From: Protea cynaroides
Lineage: Eukaryota > Streptophyta > Magnoliopsida > Proteales > Proteaceae
Assembly (NCBI GenBank): GCA_028583415.1
Contig: CM053273.1
Location: 86,197,574 to 86,261,573 of the forward strand
Direction of reading: 5' to 3'
DNA: 64,000 bases
Positions 10,491 to 20,964 of the stretch are shown here, in pieces. The notes beneath the pieces are model-generated. The model searched no databases. It was given only the letters and a program-made list of their open reading frames with translations, and had not been told where the DNA came from. Within the stretch, counting starts at the first letter, position 1; each line of letters starts with the position of its first letter. The position numbers and the translations under genes are program-made.

Positions 10491-10831
10491 TTCATAGCTT
10501 GACATTTTTTGTAGGGACATAGAATCTATCTATCCACAAAAATTTAGTTCCATTTTAACCTCTCATGTGGAAGTGTTTGTGTCCAATTTATGGACACCTT
10601 TCAAATTGCACAAACTGGAGAATCAGATTTTGGACACCTTCAGAAATGATTTGGTGTTCCGAGGGATATACGAGAGTCATTGGTTTGTAATCAGATTTGG
10701 AACCAATTAGTTTAACAGAATTAAGGGTGTAGGGGTGTTAATTGGTTGGTCTTAGTTGGGCTTAATTGGTTATTATTGTGAAACCTACATGTAAATTTTG
10801 GGGACAAATTTTCTTTTAAGGGTGGGGGAGT
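10491..10831 (+). mobile_element. 3' end of Ty3/gypsy internal region with polypurine tract
   Basis: The sequence ttttggggacaaattttctt followed by the purine run aagggtgggggag (about 10818-10830) matches the 3' end of Tekay/Del chromovirus internal regions, where a ggacgaaattctttttaagg-type end precedes the LTR. The LTR starts at 10832. No integrase or chromodomain coding sequence remains upstream; the MULE and its flank occupy that position, so the 5' part of the element is missing or displaced. Confidence 0.65.
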
Positions 10832-11524
10832 TGTAAGACCCGCACTCCATGAACCTGATCTAAACCTTTAATTCATGTCGTAACAGGTCTTCCAATCATC
10901 ACCCGGCCAGACGGGACGAGTAGATGACAACCAGGTACGAAAACGGACCTAAAAGTATGATATTTTTCATACCGGTCTATGGTACCCGTCGATGGTACCG
11001 GTCGACCGTTATGTTTGCACGGGCAGACTGGTTAGATCCGAAAACGAATCTTTGCGGGTTCCGCTTTTAAAATCTCAAACCTAGAGACTTTCCTAATGTA
11101 AGGAAACTTCCTAAACTCTATCCTAGTCCATTTAAGGACCATTAAACCTCATTAGAACTCTTTGATTGATCCTTACAAATCCTAGAGAGGAGAAAGAGAT
11201 CGAAGAAGGAGAAAGAGCTAAGGAAGGAGGGAGAAGAGCCACCGTTGGCCGTTGGACGAAGAACACCATAGTTGTGAACCAACGGTAGGTGCTTGAACTT
11301 CTCTCTAAGTTAAGCATTATAGATGATTATCATGAATTGATCAATACCATGAAAGACGAGGTATTGATCTAAAACCCTTAAATTTACCGTCAAACCCTAA
11401 TACAATCGATGAACCCTAGATTCGCATTCTAGGCTAAGGATCATCGAAACTAAGATTTGAATGGAACATGAAAAAATTCTAACTCGTTGCTCAGACCTAG
11501 AATGCATAGGAGAAACCCTAGAAC

Positions 11525-12169
11525 TAAGGGTGTCAAAAATGGGCCCGGACCGGTAGCACGGATCGAGCCAGCCCGATATAACCCGAACCCAACCTGGACC
11601 GAACCTTAATGGACATGTTTCGGTCTCGGCTTGTAAAGCCCGACACCGTTTAAGCCCAAACCGAAACCAAACCGGACCAGCCCGTTAAGAAGCCCGAACT
11701 AGCCCGAACTAATAATACCTAACCCAAACACCGGAAGGTCCATCGGGCCCATTTCTTAATTTTAATGGTTTTAAATTTTGATGGATATATTACATTGTTA
11801 TAGTTCACTTCTTGATCGAAAAGATTATATGAATCTATAGTTGAAAAGAATATGTTAATTGTTACAATTCGAATTACATGCATATAGAAGGAAGATGCTA
11901 ATTTATAGATAGAAATAAAAAATAGGCTATATATCTTACATATAAAATATGCCCGATAAGCTTGATAAGCCCGGTCGACCGAACCAGCCCGAAATCACCT
12001 CAATAAGCCCAACCCGATAACAACCGACACCGGACCGCCCGAGGTTATTGTGTCCCGTAGGCCAACCCGGCCGAACTCTTAATGGACATGTTTTGGGTTG
12101 GGCTTATAAAACCCGACACCGATTCAGCCCGGACCGAAACCGGCCTGGACCGGCCCGTTGACACCCTTA
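11525..12169. mobile_element. hAT-type MITE with perfect 12-bp TIR and 8-bp TSD
   Basis: The element starts taagggtgtcaa and ends ttgacaccctta, a perfect 12-bp inverted repeat. Both sides carry the 8-bp duplication cctagaac (11517-11524 and 12170-12177), the target size of hAT transposons. The GC-rich sub-terminal regions are also related in inverted orientation (gggcccggaccgg near the left end, ggcctggaccggcccg near the right). No open transposase frame is present, so it depends on an autonomous partner. It lies inside the gypsy LTR and is therefore younger than that LTR. Confidence 0.92.
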
Positions 12170-12276
12170 CCTAGAACCAATAGGGGGTGACCGACGAAAG
12201 GCGAACACCAAGTTGGTGGTTTTCTCGAGACATACCGATCGACCATACCGGTCGCACCATATGCTATCGGTACTGC

Positions 12277-14604
12277 TGTCACACCCCAATTCTGCACCAA
12301 CCAGAATGGTGTGATGAACCGTCTATGATCCAACGGTTTAATCAGGATCTCGAATAGGCCGTGTCCCTTTGCTTAAACCATATACATCCACAACCATAAT
12401 CAGAGTAAATAAACAATAGCAGAAGTCTTTAATATTAATGAACTGAGTATCTAACAGTGATATCATAAATAAAAGTATCAAATTATCTCAAATAACTGAA
12501 GACATAAAATAAAATAAATTAATCAATTATATTTTCTGAATAATCCGATAATTTAATCCAATCAAAGACGCATGAGTTGTACTCGCATGACGAATCATGC
12601 GACTCCATCATAGCTTCTGCATCCATCGTCATAATATTTTCATACGTTGGAGCATTCATATAATCTTTTACGGTAAGGACCTGCATCATCAATTAAAAAT
12701 ATTTGACGTCGAAAGGGTGAGCACACATCATGGCTCAGTGATCAAATAAAACAATGCAACAAACATATGCATGCATTCAATTCATATATTTGGTTTGGTT
12801 CATAGGTTTGCAATGTGCAATAGAAAGAATTGGTGGCCGCCGCACCCCTATACACGAGTGTGTGAAGTCGACCAATGGATCAAACACCATTGCCGTCCCA
12901 CATGCACCCATCATGGAATAGAGATAGAGCTAAAGTGTCCGGATCAAACACCGCATGACACTTCCCCTGATGCCCTACCTATACCAACACGTAAGCCCCT
13001 ATTGGCGAGGGCTTGCAAATTGGGCTCGCAACTAACCAGTCCTAATGTCAAACAGTGTATCAAAGGCCTCACCCCAACATCCCTTAATACGTCCATAGAG
13101 ATAGAGCTAAGGCCCCCCGGCAGAGTCAGAGACTATACGGTCCGAGACCACCTCCCCTGATGCCCTACGACGTAATAGTTCTGCTAAAGTAATGACGATA
13201 CGACGATGTTAGTGGACAAGACTTGAGTAGAGATAGAGCTAGAGTCTGGTGACCAGGATGAACCATAGTGTCACGTCCTCCCCCTCATGCTCCACTCCCA
13301 TCAAGCACACTAACCACACACATACATTTACATGCCTATTCCTAGCATCATCATCATCATCATGTTATAAATAAACTGAATTAAATATGCATGAACAATA
13401 ATAACAGAAATATTGGATGACATGTGAAATGCATAATACACGCATACAAGCATAGAATCATTCATGGCATTGGACTCAATAAATAACAATGATTTATTAT
13501 TAACCAATTAGTTTAGGTCTTGTTCCCTCACCTTTGGTGGATAGTAGATCCTCGTTCAAGCTTTGTAGTTCTCTCTTAGATTACTTGGAAACCTAACAAA
13601 TTTATAGATTTTAAATTAGAATTAATTTTCATGAATTTAGACTAACAGAAACTGAGGGGTCGTAGGTGTGGCAGCACCTGTGGTCTCAGTTTCTGCGACC
13701 ACAGGGTGTGTGGTCGCAGGGTGTGGTCGCATATCCTGCGACCACACGGGCGACCACACCCTCCCTGAAAACTTTCTGAGGGCATGTGGTTAGACATGTG
13801 TGTTTCGTGTGGTCGCACATCATGCGACCACACGTGCGACCACATGTGTGATGGTCGACCTTTCACTCTCAACTCCATTCCTTCATGTTTGGATCCCTTG
13901 GCTTATCGTCATAGTCCTTCCTATGATTGTTCTATGGCTCAGAACTATTATTTTATACACAATCCATTGTCCACATAACTTCCTCCATGGATTCTCTTGG
14001 AATTTGTCCATGGATTGATGATTTGGGTTTCTCCTAAATCCTATCTTCTTCATGAACTATTCTAGGCTCTCAATTTAACATGGGAAATATGTTCATACCT
14101 TAAGCTTGCTGAAGATTCAGAGTTTTCTCTGAATTTTCCTCCTCCTTAGTTTTCCTCTTAAATTTTCCTTCTCTTCTCTTTCTCTCACTTTTAGTTTGAG
14201 TTCTAAAAGTGTGAAAGAGGCTAAGGGACGTCCTATTTATAGAGGAAAACCCTCCATAATATGTCCTAATGAGTTTAGGAAAGAACCCCCTTCGGATTAG
14301 GAAGGTTTCCTAATTTCGATTTCTGACTGGGTTCGTATGGTCGGAGGTGGGGTCGTAGAATCCGTCGACCACACCTTCTGAAACGTGCAACCACACGACC
14401 AAAATTCATGTGATAGCACTATTTTGAGGTGTGATCGGTCACATCTGTTTAGGTATGCGACCGCACGTTCATATTTGACTGTTTTTGGGTTGATTTCATA
14501 CCTAGTCTTGTGGTTTCTTCATGCACTTGGTCCACTTGGCTCGACCATGATAGGAAGACCTGATACAAGGTGGTAAGACCAGTTAGTTCGATACGGGTCT
14601 TATA
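12277..14604 (-). mobile_element. Solo LTR of the same gypsy family, inverted, 5-bp TSD
   Basis: The plus strand reads tgtcacaccccaattctg at the left and gggtcttata at the right. The 5-bp duplication actgc flanks both sides (12272-12276 and 14605-14609). On the minus strand it therefore runs TATAAGACCC to GGGGTGTGACA, the same ends as the host LTR (TGTAAGACCC to GGTGTGACA) apart from a decayed first dinucleotide. Its region 12770-13050 is the inverted counterpart of about 15210-15470. There is no internal region. Confidence 0.85.
13640..13865. repeat. Cluster of short GTGGTCGCA / TGCGACCAC inverted motifs
   Basis: Within the inverted solo LTR, the 9- to 10-base word tgtggtcgca and its complement tgcgaccaca occur about eight times in some 180 bp (examples at 13700, 13712, 13722, 13737, 13809, 13823 and 13833). 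They alternate in orientation and can form many small hairpins. Related but weaker copies lie at 14338-14400. Confidence 0.8.
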
Positions 14605-15995
14605 ACTGCAATCGGTACCTCTCGGAGACTGGTCTGTGGGGGACCGATCGACCATACCGGTCGCACCTTTCCCCACAATGTCGCGATCGGTACTTGCGAC
14701 GTGAAGGTGTTTTCAATACCAGTTGGTTTTCGACCAACGTGAACCCTAAGAAAATTATTCTAATTCAACCCTAACATCGTGTAGGATCCTGTGTTAGCAA
14801 GTTTGGATTCTGTGACGCGGAACAAGCTAGCAATCAAGCGTCAGGTAAGGGAATCAGACCTAAGCCCTAATAACTTAATAATCGTAAAACGTTGTTAGTA
14901 ATTATGATTTCGTAGAATGATGTTTGTGCATACTCACATGTCATCTTTACTTTCAGTTATTATATTGTTCATGCATACTCGCTATGCTAGGATGTGATTG
15001 TTAGGCATGTGATTGTTTTCGTTGGTGTGTGGAATGGAAAGGGCCTGGGGTCTGGGATCATTCCTCACACTAGCATATTTTCGTATCACTTCTGTCTTAG
15101 CATGCTTGGTGCGGGTAGAGTATCAGGGGGAGGAAGCGACACTGTGGTCTCTAGCCTAGCCACTAGACTTTAGCCCTATCTCTATGCCGTAGGGAGCTGT
15201 GCTGGGATAGGACCTACTGTGATGATATATAGGATTGGTTAGTTGTGAACCCAGTTTGTAAGCCCTCGCCAATAGGGTTTACGTATTGGTATGGGTAGGA
15301 CATCAGAAGAAGTGTTGGCGGTGTTTGATCCAGATACTTTAGCTCTATCTCTATTCCATGGTGGGTGCATGTGGGACGACAGTGGTGTTTGATCCATTGG
15401 GCAGATTCACACACTCGTGTATAGAGGTGCGGTGGCCGCCAATCCTTTCTATAGCACATTGTAAACTTAAAACCAGACCATAATGTGAATGTTACTCATG
15501 CATGATGTGTGTTGCATTGTCTGATTGTCTTACTGAGCTAAGTTGTGAGCTCACCCTTGTATATATACATGTTTTTAGATGTTAATGTAGGTTACACTGT
15601 CGAGGATTACGTGGATGCTCCAGTATATGTAAGAGTTGCGGCCCTGGAAGTGCAAGCAGGGGAGGACGAGCATGTCGCTTCATGCGAGTGCCCTTTCTAC
15701 GTGTACCTCTAGGATATTTGATTTGTTTATTTTATTTATTTTCAGTTGGATTTATAAATGATGTAAGGATAATTATTTATGTTTTGGTATTTTGAATAAT
15801 TGGATAATTTATTTATCAATAGAAGTACTCAGTTCATTTAATTTAAGACTTCCGTTATATTTAATTATATTCTGATTATGGTTATGTGCAATGGTTTGTA
15901 TGAGTGGACACGATCTTATTGAGATCCTGGTGTGAACCGTTGGTTCAGTAACGGTTCACTCACACTTCTGGTTTAGTTGGAATTGAGGTGTGACA

Positions 15996-16840
15996 ATTAT
16001 CATTTTAATATCTCGCACTGTGATGATCCATTTAGCAAATAGGTCCCTCATCGACGAGGTATGGACACGTTTATATTTGGTCGGTTGGTCTTGATCCATA
16101 ATTGCTCTTATGTTAATCAGGCTAATCGGTGTTACAAGGGAAAAACATTCCCCAATAAAAATCTTACAAGTAGCACCTAAAACGACCTTGGCTGACTAGG
16201 CATATTAGAATCACACTCGGCCTTGGATACTCGGAGGCATAGTCCTATCAGGTCACGTCGCTTGGTCCGTTGTTAGAATCCTAGGACGACTCAACCACGT
16301 CGCAGACGTCTTTCTCCTACGTCCTTCTCCTGCTTGAACACGTTGCTGACTATCACGATCAGATGACCACTCACATAGTGACACCTGTTACCCCTATTTC
16401 TACCAATTGGCGTCCTTTTCTACAGTCTCCTAGTCCTATTCGAAATTTATGACTTGAGCATTCCACAGTGCGACAGCTAGCGGTTCTACTGGCGTACAAC
16501 ATTCAAGAGTCCCAGTACCTTCATGCTTCTTACAATCTTATCTGTTCTTAAAAATAAAGGATGACCCCCCCAGGTAAAGGATTCATTCACTTATTACTCA
16601 CTATTCATTCCATCACTCTCATACTCAATCTCTCTTTATGTTCCCTTCTCTTTAAAATGAAGATAGCTTCTGGCTATCTCTTGACTGTTTACATTGGGAT
16701 TCTGACTTAAGCATCGAAGTATACTCGGGGCTTAGTCACTCAACTTCTTTGTCTAATCTCTGTAATTGCAGGTTATTGGAGTCACAGATTGGCAGGACGA
16801 TTTCCAACTGTAACAGTCTGTAAACGGGCTGTAACGAGCT
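15996..16840 (+). repeat. Possible Ty3/gypsy OTA (Tat-like) LTR fragment
   Basis: The sequence has no open frame. It carries LTR-like features: a CpG-bearing first half (acctaaaacgaccttggctg, cactcggccttggatactcgg), a cttctctttaaaatgaag region and an end containing tgacttaagcatcgaag and cggggcttagtcactc, which resemble Tat/Ogre LTR ends. No terminal repeat or target duplication could be defined, so the limits are approximate. Confidence 0.35.
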
Positions 16841-16984
16841 CATGCCAAAGTGTAGATAAAAATAGAGAGAGATGTTGGTTTTCGTATTCATTATTGTTCT
16901 TATGTTTTAGATTAAATATCATTATGTAGGATTGTAAAGGCTTTTATTAGGCTTGTGATCACCCATGTAGACGAAGTTGATTTA

Positions 16985-17235
16985 ATGTAATAGGTTTGTA
17001 GCTTTAGGGTTGTATTTGTTTGGTTCAAACCAAGATTCAATTCGGTTTAAAGGTATATCGGTTCAATCGATTGGTTTGGTCAGGCTACACCCTTAGACCG
17101 TGAATGCCCGTTTAATAATCAGTCCGGATCTAAGTCTAATAGGTTTAATAATTGAGCCAATCAGTCTTGGTCTAAAATTGATCAAGCTTGATTGGGCTAC
17201 ATGGTGTGGTCCTGAAATTGACACCCCTGACCAGA
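16985..17235. other. Degenerate GGGTGTCAA-type repeat fragments
   Basis: Words such as tttagggttgtatttg, ggctacacccttag and aaattgacacccctg look like decayed ends of the hAT-like TIR elements found elsewhere in the window. They occur in a region rich in ggttcaatcgattggtt. Limits and number of copies cannot be fixed. Confidence 0.35.
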
Positions 17236-17239
17236 ATTA

Positions 17240-18150
17240 TTCCAATTTACACCCTTAACAATTAGGAAACAAAATTAAATATTCCGTTTGTTGATTGACA
17301 TTGTGGTTGTCATTGTTGTCAACACATTATGTCAATTGTACAATACATATAGTTGTTCAATTATGAGGTACAACGTTCAGTCACTTTGGCTGTGGCAATG
17401 GTAGAGTAGTGCTAAATGTGTCGGAGACAGTATTAGTGAATAAGCAAAGCAATGATAGTGTGAGATTATGTCTTCTGGGCATGTGTGGCAATGTTCAGAA
17501 GTGTGTGACAGTGATTTGTAGTGATGTGGAAGAGCCGACATCGACTGGATAGGGTTTACAGTGTTATGCACTGAGTTGACTGGGTTTGGCCTGTGAATTA
17601 ACAAGGTTTTGACTCGATACCAAATCGATCGACGCTTACCTGCGTTCAGAGACGTTATGAGGCGAACATATGTATTTCCCGATGTGTAGGAGCTTCATGA
17701 AACATGTGGTAATGGTTTCCTGGCAAAATTTCAAGTTTATTTTGGAACTCTTCACTTTGAGGTAGGTTTTGGGGCGTCCCACAGAAGTTTTGTGTGAAGA
17801 TTTGAACATGAAACATGTACAGCATTGAGTTAGCTTCGCGTTCACTTGGCATAACTCAATTTCAATTTCGTATGGAGAATCTACGTTCAATTTTATAAAG
17901 ATGCATTGAAAAGTCACAAAAAAAATCAAATTTTAAAGCTCATAGGGAGTTTGTGTTTGATAGAGGCTGATGCATCATAATTTATAAGTAATTTTACCCT
18001 TTTGTAAAAATAACAAAAATCTGTGGAGGTTGATTGTAATTTGTAGAAGTTTCTCCACGGAAGATCAAATGTTCTGAGAAGAGCCACGTCGTCATAGTGG
18101 CGATCTGACAGTTCTGACAGAAGCACACTGAGGCATAGGATGGTGATGTA
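17240..18150. other. Gene-free stretch
   Basis: Non-coding, moderately AT-rich. Two overlapping minus-strand frames at 17636-17929 look repeat-derived but match no domain that I can name. Confidence 0.5.
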
Positions 18151-18153
18151 GAT

Positions 18154-18314
18154 GATAGACCAGGCCACAATCTAATAGTTGCAAGGTATATGATGCATAT
18201 ATGATATGTGGGAACCAAATCCTCTCCCGCGGCAGGAGATTCCTACCGCTGATCAGGGGGATAGACCAGGCCACAATCTAATAGTTGCAAGGTATGATGC
18301 ATATATGATATGTG
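18154..18314. mobile_element. Half hairpin MITE between two copies of a 57-bp sequence
   Basis: The block gatagaccaggccacaatct through gatatgtg occurs at 18154-18210 and again at 18260-18314 (two bases shorter). Between the copies lie 49 bp (18211-18259) beginning ggaaccaaatcctctcccgc. This insert matches one arm of the MITE at 43651-43799 (ggaac.aaatcgtctcc, then cggcagg and cctgccgctgatc). The second arm is absent. Confidence 0.75.
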
Positions 18315-20560
18315 TGATGAACGTATGAGTTTTTAATTTTTGAGAGATCGTTTTTAATTTTCACTGATTTACTCCGGTTGAGTAGCCATCTAAGAAAATC
18401 ACTGTTTACATAATTATTATCACTCTCTTTCCAGACAACCATGCTCAACCAAAGAAAAATTGATGCACCTTAAGTAGGTAATTAACTTTTATTGCCATTT
18501 TTTTTTTTTTTGGTAAAGCCTTTTTTTTGGGAGGTCCTTTTTGTTGAAGAACTGGTGTCACAGTTACATGTCTCCAGCTGGCTTAAACTACTGGACATTG
18601 CAAACAATTTAAAGTAAGATTCCTTTCAAAACCATGGTTTCCTCATTGATAATTATCATAGGCATTCATTATCATCCAATAAAGAAGCCACATTTTTCTA
18701 CCTTTGTGGTCTCTTTCTTTGCAATGATAATTGTCTTAATGATGATTTATAGAACCAAGAGCTCTAAGATATGCTTTCACTAATCTTTAGGCTTTTTTAG
18801 TTCTTGGCTTTACCCAATGGGCATTTTATTTTCTCTAAATTCCTGGAGAATCTGGTTCTTTTGTATCACTTTGTTTCCATTTTGAGGATATAATGTGTTT
18901 TTCACCCTTTAATAGATTTTCACCCAAAAAAAAAAAAATTGTGAAACCGGTTCCTTAGCATTTTCATATATTTCATACAGGATTCTATCATCGTCCATAA
19001 GATATGAGACCCACCTCTGATAGAAATACATAATTTTTCTATGAAACGAAATACAGAGAGATGTTACAAGAATCATTATGGTTAACAAGATAGAAGCAAT
19101 AATTTCTTAATTGTGATATTAGTTTAAGAGGGTTTCTAGACAGTATAGTTTATCTCTACTTTCTGCTCTTGAAGCTTTACTCTTGTTAGCTTTTTGTTTT
19201 TTTGTTGTAAAGTGATAACCTAGAGAACATTTGGTTTGTGTTGTTGATTTTTGCTTTTCTTTTTTTGTTGGTAAAAGTGTTGTTGACTTGACAAGACCAA
19301 ATCCAATTAAAACAATAACTTTATCTTTACACTAATCTAATTGTTGGGACCCTGGCCCCTTTTTACTTCCTTTGGCCAGCTTACAGTGCAACACCACTGT
19401 TAGTCATTGTTTCAGTCCAATTATCATTGTATAGATCTAATGACAATTTAATATGTGATCGATATTATATATAATAATATTAAAATAAGATCTTATAAGG
19501 GATTAGTCAGGCCAAAAAGTGATACGAATCATCAATTCGATACTGATTACTTGAACCATGATTCAATATTCACTTGTTGAAGGTCTCAAAATTAAATGTG
19601 GGTTTCAATCCATAGTAGGAGCTAGGGAGAAGAATATGATTTCCTCATTACAGGTCGTATGAGATTGCATATAACTTTGTTGAGGATATGGATCGTCTCC
19701 TATCTTGGAGGGACTCTACTCGTGATCCAACCATCAACCATTGGATCACGACTAAAAAAATTAGACGAAGAGAATCTTTTTCCCAAATAACAGCTATTGG
19801 TTTTGTTTCAAATGGGAATCTTGGTTTGAGCTTGTGAATTCACTATTAATAGCTATCATGCGAGATTGGTGTTGTTATTGCTGAAGTTTAATTCATTTTA
19901 TCTTGAGTTAGGAAGTACTATTCATTCTATCATGTTTTTCAATAGTTCCGCTGGCCATTGATTGGACTGAGGAAGAATTGTTCAGGGTGTAACCTTCGAT
20001 CCAAAATTTTTTGAGGCAACTGTACTGGAGGTAGATTTGTATTTTTGAGAGTTTAGGATTTTCTTATATATATATAATGTAGTCTTTTAAGAAGACGTAT
20101 GAGGACTTGTAATTTCTTTATCGAAATAATGGAAACTCTGACCGTTCAGTCTACCGTGAGTATAACCCATCTTGTGTGGGTGAATTACGTAAATCATTGT
20201 GTGCTTGATTTTTTCTTTTGCTATCGTTCTTTTGCTGCGTCATTCATTCCTAAGAGGTCTTTCATCTATGGATGGGAAACTTTAGAAACTCATATACCTA
20301 GGAGAATAGCTTCCTAGTCCAACTGCAAAAATTAAAAGTTGGAAACTGAAGTCTCAAAGTCTAAAATCTATGATTTTAAGAATTGATTTACAATGAGTAG
20401 ATTGTCTTGATTTAAAATATTATTCAATCAGATACCTTGTCATTTTGCTCAGAGTATTCTATATAAATATATAATACTTTAGATAATAATGTATTTATTA
20501 AGTATTAATGAAGATTAGTGAAACAATAATATTCCATATCTACATATTAGCCCTAATCAT
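18315..20560. other. Gene-free stretch with poly-T/poly-A runs and a weak hairpin
   Basis: No gene is recognised. At 19675-19785 a possible decayed hairpin element has the arms gtgatccaa and ttggatcac, with atggatcgtctcc on the left and gaagagaatctttttccc on the right. This is similar in layout to the short MULE-type MITEs of this window, but without a clear target duplication. Confidence 0.4.
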
Positions 20561-20578
20561 CATTTAGGTTCACAAGAA

Positions 20579-20960
20579 ATTAATCATCTTTTCGGCTTGT
20601 CAATGTTGCGCAATTTGCTCCGAAATGATTACAGCAAGATCCCCCAACAGAGGTGCTGTGTGAGATATCCATAAAGTGGGCCCTTAAAACTATGCTTAAA
20701 CAGAGGTGCTGATGAGCTGTGGTAAGCATCTTCACCACCTCCAAGCAATCTGATTCAACAAGAACCTTTGAAAATCCAGCTCCAAGAACCTCCTGAAGAC
20801 CAACTCGTATAACAAGAGCTTCTCCCAATGTTGCATTTGAAAAAGACAGAGGCATAGGCACTAATAAAATTGGATTAGCTTCCCCTGTCCTAAGAACAAA
20901 TCCAATGCCAGAATTATAGGAGTCTGAAGATAGTGTCACATCTAAAATGACCCAATAAAA
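20579..20960 (-). pseudogene. LINE-type RNase H-like fragment
   Basis: The minus-strand frame encodes SYNSGIGFVLRTGE, GEALVIRVGLQEVLGAGFSK and VLVESDCLEVVKML, the first two-thirds of an RVT_3 RNase H-like domain with Glu and Asp catalytic positions present. Downstream the match becomes poor (CNHFGANCATLTS), and the usual final Asp motif is lost, probably after a frame change. There is no poly-A tail or target duplication, so this is an old LINE remnant, or less probably an exon of a domesticated RNase H-like gene. Confidence 0.6.
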
Positions 20961-20964
20961 TTAC

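Larger units (their letters stand above)
10832..15995 (+). repeat. 3' LTR of a Ty3/gypsy (Tekay-like) element, with nested insertions
   Basis: The LTR begins tgtaagacccgcactcc immediately after the polypurine tract and ends gaattgaggtgtgaca at 15995, the same end as the LTR fragment at 1-69. Two later insertions interrupt it: a 645-bp hAT MITE (11525-12169) and an opposite-strand solo LTR of the same family (12277-14604). Removing both, with their duplicated targets, leaves about 2.18 kb, close to the inner LTR's 2.33 kb. The continuity of host sequence across each TSD supports a single interrupted LTR. Confidence 0.8.

Noticed and set aside
12771..13160. 129-codon frame resembling an 81-codon frame at 15214-15459
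   Set aside because: The similarity reflects the inverted pair of LTRs. LTRs of this family have no known coding function.
12277..15995. A single large foldback transposon
   Set aside because: The inner piece 12277-14604 has its own 5-bp TSD, and the host sequence resumes after it, so nested LTRs in opposite orientation explain the palindrome better.
17636..17929. 97-codon frame on the minus strand
   Set aside because: Biased composition, overlapping frames and no domain that I can recognise; it may be repeat-derived, but nothing supports a gene.
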